A stretch of DNA of 64,000 bases from Anthoceros angustus (lineage: Eukaryota > Streptophyta > Anthocerotopsida > Anthocerotales > Anthocerotaceae). The notes under the pieces were generated by a model, which ran no database searches, was not told the DNA's origin, and saw only the letters and a list, made by a program, of their open reading frames with translations. The position numbers were made by a program, and so were the translations under genes. Each line of letters opens with the position of its first letter. The stretch's first letter is position 1. The stretch lies in assembly GCA_010909165.1 (NCBI GenBank), contig MU008176.1, forward strand, positions 227,501-291,500, written 5' to 3'. Of the stretch, positions 46,990-55,291 are shown one piece after another.

Positions 46990-47280
46990 AGTGAGCCATT
47001 GTGAGAGTGGCAATTGTGGGAGTCTGGAATGTTCAAGGAAGAACTCACACAAGGTGTGGGGTTAGCGATCAAATTGAAAGGCGAAGTTGTGAAGGAGGCA
47101 CTGACGGAAGTGCCTAAGACAAATGACCTGCCCTGCTTAGGATATGTAGCGAGGACGTGGTGGGATGGATCAAGCATAAGACATTGGTGAGAAGAGAAGG
47201 TTAACAACATGTAGCCGTATTCGAGCAATTGGCCGACCGAAATGATGCATAGGTGAGAAACATTGAGCACATTGTGGAAT
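46990..47280 (-). pseudogene. copia protease-adjacent region remnant
   Basis: The minus strand reads LNVSHLCIISVGQLLEYGY, then SHQCLMLDPSHHVLATYPKQ, matching the stretch of copia polyproteins after the protease (usual form: DVLHVPGL..NLLSVSQLL..GY). It is the right-hand continuation of the gag/protease remnant beyond the insertion at 47281-48342. Confidence 0.65.
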
Positions 47281-48127
47281 CAACACTGTGGACGAACTAT
47301 CGCTGACGGACCAGTCGGGCACACACTAATCTCGTATCGTGTAGTATGAGGTTCAATCCCAAGGGAATGTTTCACTCCGTTCGCTTATTGCTTACCTCCT
47401 CCGCACTCCTACCTAGTCTAGGCCGCTATCGTTAGCCGGACCCCACTGCCGGATCGGATTGTGCAACGGCGATTGCCTAGAGACCCGGGCGTTGTGCCAG
47501 AAACGATGCTCAAGGTACCTCCCGACCCTTCCGATGAATCGAATAGGGGTACAAACCACACTTCGCAATAGCCGGAGGTTATAGCCCTAGGCCCAATCGT
47601 ACCACCGCTCGAACTCTCTACTTCACACTCTTCGTTCACCTCTCCCCTTCATGTTACATATCAAACTCTACCGTATAGGCCCGATACCGTCGAACGTTTA
47701 AGGACTCGTTCACGTCCTCGTGTCCCCCCTTTTGGGGGCACTTCCTGTCCGCTCTTCTCTCTTCGCTCGCTCTTGCACTTCGCAGTCCATCATTGTGTGG
47801 GCTTGTGCTCCGATGAAATGCCGGGCCGCAGCACCTCCACGTCCACGTCCGCGCGGTCTAGCCAGTCCGGGCTCTCCACTCCCTCGCTGGTCGTTCGGCT
47901 TCCCTTGTCCGCTCCAGTCTGCCTGTCTAATACGTCCTGCCCTTGAGGAGCAAGGGTCGTGGTTCCTCAGCACTTGCAATCACCTCCACGCATTAGGGGG
48001 TCCTCACCAGAAACTGGATAATTCTCTCCAGAGTAGTCCGCCTGCTCGCTGACTCGGGCAGCGCATTAGCACTTGGCTCACATGAGTCAGTATCCCAACA
48101 CGTTATCAACCCCAAAAGGAAAATCGC
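47281..48127. other. unidentified insert within the copia element
   Basis: About 850 bp that interrupts the protease region and truncates the copy of the second-family LTR at 48128-48342. GC-richer than its neighbours. A plus frame at 47720-48052 has no known domain. The boundary GTGTTGGGATACTGAC (minus, near 48085-48100) resembles an LTR start, but I could not find its partner. Confidence 0.4.
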
Positions 48128-48342
48128 ATTATAATATGCAAGAAATATGCTAAAGCATATTACTTGTCCTTATCCACTTAGGTATTTCTAAACATATTTA
48201 ATTAACGCTAATCAACACTTAATTCACATAAGTGCTTTGGATTAATTAAACTAATTATTTATTTAAATATAAATAATTAGAATAATTAATTCTAATCAAA
48301 CAATAAACCCAAGTGCAAAGATTAGTATCACACAGCATGACA
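48128..48342 (-). mobile_element. truncated second-family LTR
   Basis: Similar to the left-to-right end of the solo LTR at 49026-49712. Both end in the same string CAAAGATTAGTATCACACAG followed by CATGACA. Similarity stops at about 48128, and the Pol II promoter part of the LTR is missing. It lies just beyond the protease motif. Confidence 0.7.
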
Positions 48343-49025
48343 GCTCCCTTTGCTAGGTCATGTGGTGGGTAGCACTTGAGTCCACAATCCAAATGTTAGA
48401 ATCCGAAGACATATTCAAGTACATAAAGAATAAAAGAGCGCCATGAATGACGTTGCTGGTGAAGGGTTGCTCCTTCATGTCTGCCAGCCATTTCCGGCAA
48501 TCACATTGGTGATGTCTGAGTTGTTGGCAATAGAAACAGTTGTCTAGCCTGCGTTGGGAACCTCCCAACGCAGGCTAGACAACTGGTGGGTGGAGGGCCT
48601 CCCCCACCAAGAGATCCACCGGTAAGATGCCCTCTATGAGGGCCTGGTCGTTTACGTGTGAAGAGGGCAATGTCGCCAGGAGCTGGGGTGTCGACCACCT
48701 TCCTGCGCTGTTCCTCCTGTCTCAAAAAGGCAATGGTCTCATCTAACGGCCTAGGGTTAGTTGTCTGCTTTATCACCAACAATGACCAAGAAGAGGGCAT
48801 GCTCTATAGCATTTGCACATAAGCATCATGGTCGGACACGGTGGTGCCCGCTAATTCGATGGAATCCTTAAGATTCATGAAGTAGTTCACGAACTACTCA
48901 ATGGATTTATTCTCGGACATTTGGAGGTTGTAGAATTTTCACATCAGGTAGCCCTTGTTTATGGCATTGTCAAAGACGTACTTCTTCTTCAAGCGATCCC
49001 AGACTTCCTTGGCTATTGTGAGTTG
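48343..49025 (-). pseudogene. copia gag C-terminal part and protease start
   Basis: Minus-strand landmarks: TIAKEVWDRLKKKYVFDNAI (near 48950-49010), a CCHC zinc knuckle CFYCQQLRHHQCDC (near 48510-48550, spacing C-2-C-4-H-4-C), and WIVDSSATHHMT (near 48357-48392), the protease active-site region with Ser replacing the usual Gly of DSGA. The chain changes frame several times and is interrupted by a perfect hairpin at 48537-48585 just before the zinc knuckle. Confidence 0.75.
48537..48585. repeat. perfect 23-bp inverted repeat, 3-nt loop
   Basis: Bases 48537-48559 and 48563-48585 are exact reverse complements around ACC (48560-48562). Contains CTAGCCTGCGTTGGGA and its complement. Located within the gag remnant immediately upstream of the zinc knuckle in coding sense. 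Confidence 0.93.
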
Positions 49026-49712
49026 TGTCGCACGAGGTAAGCACTTGAATTCATATAAGCACTTCCTCGACCAACAACCAAGCAAACAAATCTTATGCGC
49101 AGATATATAGGTGCATAGCTTGTAAGAACAGGAGGGAGTAGCTCCCACGTCGTGGCACAAACACACTCTCCCCACGAGAACAACACGCAAATTCCTCACA
49201 CATCGCCTCCTGAGTCATAACTTTGGCCTCCTCACAACGCCTCAGATCAGATATCTAGAGGACAAGCTATGATTTGAGCTTGTCTCAATGGAAGGGTCTA
49301 TATATACTAGACCCTAGCATCGCATATTCCTAAGATATCCTATTGGCACGCGATATGCCGTAAATATCCTAAGAATACACTATAATATGCAAGGAATATG
49401 CCAAAGCATATTACTTGAGCTTATCCACTTAGCTATTGTATCCTAAGAATACACTATAATATGCAAGGAATATGCCAAAGCATATTACTTGAGCTTATCC
49501 ACTTAGCTATTGCTAACCATGTTTAATTAACACTAATCAATGCTTAATTAACATAAACACATTAGATTAATTAACACTAATCGATACTTAATTAACATAA
49601 GCATTTTAGATTAACTAACACTAATTACTGACTTAAAGATAAGTAATTAGATTAATTAATGCTAATGAAACACTAAACCCAAGTGCAAAGATTAGTATCA
49701 CACAGCATGACA
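49026..49712 (-). mobile_element. solo LTR of a second retroelement family
   Basis: A 687-bp unit bounded by TG...CA (on minus: TGTCATGCTG ... GTGCGACA) and flanked by GTTG on both sides (49022-49025 and 49713-49716). Removing it with one GTTG restores the copia gag reading V-R-Q-L-T-I-A-K-E-V-W. Contains a TATA-like TATATATAGACC (minus, near 49305-49316), as in an LTR promoter. An internal 74-bp duplication covers 49365-49511, and AATTAA-rich repeats fill 49512-49670. No internal coding domain, hence a solo LTR. Confidence 0.82.
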
Positions 49713-49716
49713 GTTG

Positions 49717-49997
49717 CCTAACCACGCTCATCTAAGCGTCCTTCATGTAGAGCATAACATTAGCTGTAGCCTTCCAATCTTTCAAGTCTCACGCGGACTT
49801 ACTTCCAAGACCCGTCGTAGGGGTATGTACAACCCTTCCACCTGGTGTGGCATGTGGAATAGGCTTCAGCTCGGACCCATCGACAACGCTAAATAGATTT
49901 TTCGATGGAGAAAGACCTCAATTTTGTGGCTCCAAGAAGCGTAATTAGTACCATCAAAGAAATTCATGAGCTTACTTACGGAATCGCTAGATGCCAT
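49717..49997 (-). pseudogene. copia gag N-terminal part
   Basis: From the ATG at 49997 the minus strand reads MASSDSVSKLMNFFDGTNYA then SWSHKIEVFLHRK, a typical copia gag start (L.F.G.NY..W). A one-base change at an A-run then shifts the frame to a continuation LFSVVDGSELKPIPHATPGG. The frame ends at the GTTG target site of the solo LTR. Confidence 0.75.
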
Positions 49998-50934
49998 AAT
50001 TAAGGAAATATTATTCTATATAGTAGAGGAAGTAGGGACGTCCTCAACTTGTGTACTTAGATGATGGCTTTTGGGATCGAGGACTTGCGGTGTGGATTTG
50101 TCGCGTCCTCAAACTTGCTATTGACTTCAATTGAGAAATTCCAAAGCGCCAAAAGCTTGCCGTCCCGTGCTAAGATTTATTGGTGCCGAAGGAGTCGGAG
50201 TCCGTTGTGAACTGGTGCCATTTAAGTTAGCACCATTTTCGATGTGGTGGAGTCGATTCATATCACCGCGGTGGTTCGAACCCTCGCAAAGAGTGGAGGG
50301 AAGTGCCTGCGTAGCGGTGTGTCGATTGCCACCCTACCGATGCACCCGATACCAAATCGTCCCCGACAGGAAGCGATCTTTCATGTATCCATATGGATCG
50401 AGAGCGCTAGAGTGAGGAGTTGTTGCCCCTACCTCGCGCGCCTGTAAATTGCTGAAAAACAATCTTGCGCGAGTGCCTGGAGGGTGATTAGCCACAAAGC
50501 TCCAATTGATCCGCTCTGAAAGCGGCCGTAGTGTGGGGTAGATCAAGTGTGTGCAAAAGTGCCACGACCACTGTAATGCTTCACCGCGCATAAATCCATG
50601 TTGCGAGTGCGTCCGGGTGAGATTGGATACCCATCGTGGAGCACATACCAGCCTAAAATGGGTGTTAGGGGTAGGCGCGCTGTGGCACACTTGGCACGCT
50701 GATCAGGCCTAGGGGTAAGGGCAAGGTTGTCTCAAACTCCCCGTCACTAGGTCGAGCTGTTGCTGCCTCGAATGTATTGCTAGGAAAATTGAGGCCAGTA
50801 CCTAAAGGGGAAGAGGAGGGGCAAGGTGCCCAACTGAAGGTAACCATGGGCTTGTGAAGACAGTCCAGGGGCATTCATGAACATTGGGTGAGGTATTCGG
50901 CAAGGAGATGTAGGGGGCTAGATTTTCGACCCCT
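49998..50934 (-). other. copia 5' leader
   Basis: The stretch between the primer-binding site and the gag start. No intact frame. The plus strand has a tRNA-like TGGTTCGAACCC near 50270 without a foldable tRNA around it. Confidence 0.4.
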
Positions 50935-50946
50935 GCTCTGATACCA
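50935..50946 (-). other. retroelement primer-binding site
   Basis: Minus strand TGGTATCAGAGC, complementary to the 3' end of initiator tRNA-Met, the standard primer of plant Ty1/copia elements. It lies two bases inside the 5' LTR end. Confidence 0.9.
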
Positions 50947-50948
50947 TT

Positions 50949-51130
50949 TAGGAAATCAGGTAGGCTAGGATCGTTCTGTGGTTATAGAGGGGAAGAATTG
51001 TTAAGTTAACTGAGGCTTATACATTGTGACGTATGCTGATGAGAAGGTGTGACTCCTCGTGATAGGGTGTATGGCCCTAATGACCCTATTGGCTAACGGT
51101 GCTTCTAATTGCAGTTGTCTGTGTGTTCCA
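50949..51130 (-). repeat. 5' LTR of copia derivative
   Basis: Minus strand TGGAACACACAGACAACTGC to CCTACCTGATTTCCTA. It matches the 3' LTR, allowing for indels near 51003-51015, and is followed directly by the primer-binding site. Confidence 0.8.
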
Positions 51131-51230
51131 ATAATAGGTACACGTTATTTTTATGTCTCATAAAAATCACGGATATTGTTCTGTGAGTTTGGTTTATGAA
51201 GTGCTCGTTTCGGAGACTACCTCCAAAATG

Positions 51231-51690
51231 CTACCTTCGTTTGGCAGCACCTTCGAATTTCCCAAGTTCGATGTTTCCGACTAGTTCTTCTTCAGATTCA
51301 GCTCTCGTATATGGGGTTTTGTTCCATAAAAAATGCTTAATGGTTTTCCGCAGTCTGTGTGCCTGGGAAGCATTGTCTTCAGACAACGTGCTTGCCCTTT
51401 GTTTCCTCCGTTCAAGTATATAGCCTTCATAAATTCTTTGATATGTGAGTTCGCTATTATCAATCCTGATACGATGAAGAATGCAGCATGCATAAGAGGT
51501 TTCGAAAGGCAATTTGGCTTGTCCTCCATGCGTTTCTTCCTAAAATTGTGCATACACATTTCAATTGTCCAAAGGCTCCTTCGACCACCACCGAGACAAG
51601 TGCCCGACAATCTTCCGCGACCCTTCTGCACGGAAGACATGGTTGGCATGGCGGCAGGACACTTACCCTGACCTAGCAATCATCCGCCAA
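51231..51690 (-). pseudogene. decayed PIF/Harbinger transposase
   Basis: Across the three minus frames I can read the C-terminal part of a DDE_Tnp_4 (Harbinger) transposase: VVEGAFGQLKCVCTIL near 51560-51600 (family form ER.FG.LK), then a leucine-rich bridge, then CCILHRIRIDNSELTYQRIY near 51430-51485 (family form C.ILHN) and a charged tail. Several frameshifts separate the pieces and the upstream DDE residues are not visible. The assignment rests on this motif order and is moderate. Confidence 0.5.
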
Positions 51691-53281
51691 AGAACAGCTG
51701 AAAGGCAAAAGTAAGGATTTGACACCCAATTGTAAAAAAGAAAAGGTTGGCCATGGTGCCCGCTTTGGCACATTGGCAGCCCCCAACAGCACCAAAGCGG
51801 CCACTCTAAAGAATGAGCCGACAACTTATTTTTTAATGGAAATCCACCTCTAAACAGGTTATCCATTCAATCTCCTAAGTTATGACATTGTAGGCATTGT
51901 AGGTGACTTTAGACACGGAGCTTAGTTGCTCTTTCTTTACAGTGACACTCGGGGTCTCCCTTTAATGTCCTTTAGTGGATGGGTTCACTCATCTCTTCTT
52001 TCCTTCATAAGGACTTCTCTTAGCTTTCTTCGTGTATGTTATTGTTGGGGCTTTCATGTGGCACATGGATTGATTTTATACCCTAATATGGAGATTAAAT
52101 TAGATTATCACGTTCATACTTTCGTTGCCAAGATTCGAACCCGGGTGGTAGGGCGAGAGCCGAGTACCTGCCTGTCCTAACCTTGTAGACCATAGCAGAT
52201 TTGATTATCCCAAGGGAAAATTATACCAATTTTTTTAAAATTCCCTAAGAAGAAAAGGGTGGACGTTATTTCCTTTCTAACTAATCTAATGATGTAATCG
52301 TGAGAAGGGGAGTTGAGTAGTAGAGTTAACCGACGCTGTGCTATTGTCCGCCGACTGCGGCGTTGTTCCTCCCGTTGCTGTCACCTCCCACAGTCAATCG
52401 TCTACTGCTCCACGGGGATTCGGTTCTGTACTGCCTCATTCAAGACATGATCGCAATTCCGTAGGAAAATGTTGTGGAGTGCGGAACACTGACCAGAAAG
52501 TGTTCTATCCACACACGGGATGAGCAATATGCCGACTTTGCTTACAAGTGCTGCTGCTATTTGCACATTCCAATTCCAACTCAGCACTACTAATTTGTAG
52601 GCCACTTTGATTTCAAACATACAAGGTTCCCAGATGAGACGGGATGCGCATCACAGGATTCTGCGTCTCCAAGACCCAGCCCTTGCGATGTGGTGTCTTT
52701 CTTGCATCCTGCCTGGTTTGATCACACATTTCTTGCTGCACGTGCTTTCACGGATGTGCCGTGCTTTCCGCGGGGGCGAAGAAGGGGGAAGAAGGAAGGC
52801 CGAGGCAGTCAAAGGCCCTCCAAGTCAGGATGAGGAAGAAACAAGCGTCGACTGAGTACATGACAACACTCTCACGCACTACGTATTGAGGCAATGGTTT
52901 CCAAGAATTCTTGCCGACCTTGGATGCAAGGCCTATCCGCGAAACTCGAGTCCGAGTGCGCTACATTTTGATGGCCACGGAACTTCATTCTCAGACGCAT
53001 CGCACTCCGTTTCTCCAAGCACTGGAGAAGGTAAGCTTTCCTGATGACCACGACTCTAGACTCTTAGGGTTCAGATGCGGCACATTGAAACCGTTACGTG
53101 ACCGGTTGTGTTGCAATTAGCTGTCTGCATGTCGCTGCAGGAAGAGCAGGATTCAGAAACACCTTGGCGAACTTTGACAGTCGGTTGTTGTTGCAGGAGG
53201 TTGGAGTCCAGGGTCGGGACTCATATCTGAGCTCAATCTCTTCTTCCTAGTTGACGTAGCGTTCTACGACTGCACTCCACC
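51691..53281. other. intergenic, with dispersed repeat copy
   Basis: Contains at 51890-52010 a copy of a repeat also present at 63728-63840 (shared: GGTGACT, GGAGCT.AGTTGCTC, a GG..TCCC block). On the minus strand GGTTCGAATCT at 52131-52141 is a good Pol III B box. From about 52600 this is the 5' flank of the serine-rich gene. No gene seen. Confidence 0.55.
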
Positions 53282-54792
53282 ATGGCGAAACCTACATTGA
53301 AGATACCACCAGTGATAGAGAGGCCTCCAATAGAGATTCCCGAGCCTGTAACTCCGAAACGCTTCTGCAGTGCCGGCGCCTCACAATCGCCTCGCAGTAC
53401 CTTGTTCCTGCATGGATATCCTCTCTCACCGCAGAGCCCAGGGACGCTGAGCGACAGCGGCCAACAGAGAACCCCTATGTCACCTCGCGGTTATTCACCT
53501 ACTGGCCAAGGAGTACCTCCTGAGAAGGGACAGTTCCATCAGGTCCTACCGGGAGGCTCTGTCGGTAACGGCCCTTCTTCGTCAAACATTGGGAGGCCTC
53601 AGCTGAGGAGATGTTCAGGTTCCCTTCCGACACTCGGAGAAAGTAATCTCAACGGTTTCGCGGAGGTTAGTCATCTGACATCCTCGGGCACCGGGCAACC
53701 TTCCTCAAGCAGCTCCGCCAGCTCGTGCTTCTGCAAACTATCTGCACAAGTATCGCCGTCAGCAATCTACGATCCATTCCATGAGCAAGCTGCAGGTACA
53801 GGTGGAATGCTGAGAAACGCAATTACCAGCAATTTTGGAAGTTCTTGGTTCGGACCTTCCAGACACTCCAGTGCTCCCAGCACTCCCCCGCCCGGGAGAG
53901 TCGACGTAATGCTGGCGAAAAATGAAATTGGAGTGCATCTGCCAGGCCCAATCACTTTCCGGCAAGGGGAGAGTTTGCTTGTAAAATGCAACCAGAGCAA
54001 GTGGCTTGTCGGGCAGGTATCTTATCCTCGGAGCTGGACTGATTTTCACTCTGTGGCTGCTGTAGAGGGGACAGAGTGGCTCTAGCTCAGGAGCCTGGGT
54101 GAGTATAGGTAGCGATGCACAGGTTGCCGCAACATTCTCTGTCTTCCAACCTATCTGGTGCATCTTGGAAGGGCACTGAAACGTCGTGATGGCAGGTCAG
54201 ACGCTCATCGGACAACGGACTAAAAGTGTGGGTAGGATCTGCTCAAACTCTGGTCAACGTACCTCTACCACTGCTCCCAACACATGTCGCAAAACTGGAT
54301 GCATCAATGCAGCCCAAAGGAACCTTCTCGGCCGAGGCATCAAGCTACAGCTGCTCTTCTTGCTATTCTTCCTTCACTTCCACCGCAGGAGAACCACGGA
54401 CACAAGTGCAGTGCGTGAGGCCCGCCCATCTTGCTCATCGTAACCTGTACCAGTCCACATATTCCCAGGCAATCTTCGGTGATGTTCCAGCGGGCCAGAA
54501 GGGGTTGCAGCAGGTCACGAATATGGACAAGCTTGCGACCTATAACCCCACGCAAGCTGCAGCATCCACTGGTCCACTGGGTAGCATCTCAAGCAATCTA
54601 TTCGCATCTTATGAGAGTCGTCCACGCCGAGAAATGACACTGGCTGGCGGATCCGACGTCTTCTACGATCCAAAGATATGCGGACCTATGATAACTGTGA
54701 GGGGAACAGCTTTCGGGGCCGGTGGCTCTCAAGGTGAAACATCAAGGCCAAGTGTCACTCTTCGGGACCGCCTTTCGAGCTATCAACCTTAA
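53282..54792 (+). CDS. serine-rich protein of unknown function
   Basis: Two exons, 53282-54016 and 54196-54792, join in phase 0 (GGGCAG|GTATCT ... TGGCAG|GTCAGA), giving 443 residues. Without splicing the first exon would stop at 54085. The start context CCACCATGGCG is ideal. The N-terminal half is disordered, rich in Pro, Ser and Gly, with SP/TP sites (TPKRFCS, GYPLSPQSPG, TPMSPRGYSP) suggesting proline-directed phosphorylation. The middle has a short more ordered stretch (LPGPITFRQGESLLVKC, then KWLVGQ and KVWVGSAQT). After that comes a Ser/Cys run (SSYSCSSCYSSF). The C terminus is basic and Ser-rich. No known domain, no signal peptide, no membrane segment. Probably a regulatory or scaffold protein restricted to plants; I do not recognise a homologue. 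Confidence 0.6.
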
Positions 54793-55291
54793 GCAACATC
54801 AACAATCTTGCCACTCGGCGCAAGCAAAGTAGTCCTTGGCAGAGTGACGGCCAGAGTGCAGAGAAAAGAGTTGTACTGGTCTTGGGAGACTGAGGGCTCC
54901 ACTGTCTTGGTCATCGCTGTTGACATTCACGAATGGTTTTTGGTTAACACAAGCACCAAGACGGCACACTAACGTCCACTAGGCTTCCAACCACTCCTTG
55001 CGCAGGGCCCCTTACCAAAGACGACAGATGTCATTGGTCTTGCTACAGAATCTGTCAGGTCTGCATCCCGAGTATGTAATACTTAGCATCCAGAGAGACC
55101 ATTCTCCTTCCTCCTCCTTCCTCTCTTCTGGCAAGAAAAGGCAGCAACAGCATCAGGCCAAGGACTTGGAACACAGACACTCATACGCAGCAGATGTGAG
55201 GAGCAAGCGGAGTCACCCTTTCTTGGCTGTTAGCTTCGGCTTAGGTCACAGCCTTGATGGATAGATAGCTCAGCAGGCAGGCTCAGGATTC
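54793..55291. other. spacer between serine-rich gene and Roco gene
   Basis: About 500 bp of convergent 3' flanking sequence. Short open frames only. Confidence 0.4.

Larger units (their letters stand above)
46518..51130 (-). mobile_element. Ty1/copia LTR retrotransposon derivative, non-autonomous
   Basis: Direct repeats of 182-194 bp bound a 4.6 kb element on the minus strand. The primer-binding site, polypurine-like tract and gag order all agree with this orientation. Internal coding is degraded: gag, an altered protease motif and the protease-adjacent region remain, but I find no integrase core or reverse transcriptase (no YVDD-type motif). Length is about right for a copia element only because two later insertions fill it; without them the element is about 2.9 kb. 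It therefore depended on another element for movement. A clean target-site duplication was not found. Confidence 0.75.

Noticed and set aside
52100-52200. tRNA gene on the minus strand
   Set aside because: A B-box/T-loop-like sequence is present, but no complete cloverleaf with paired acceptor and anticodon arms could be formed.
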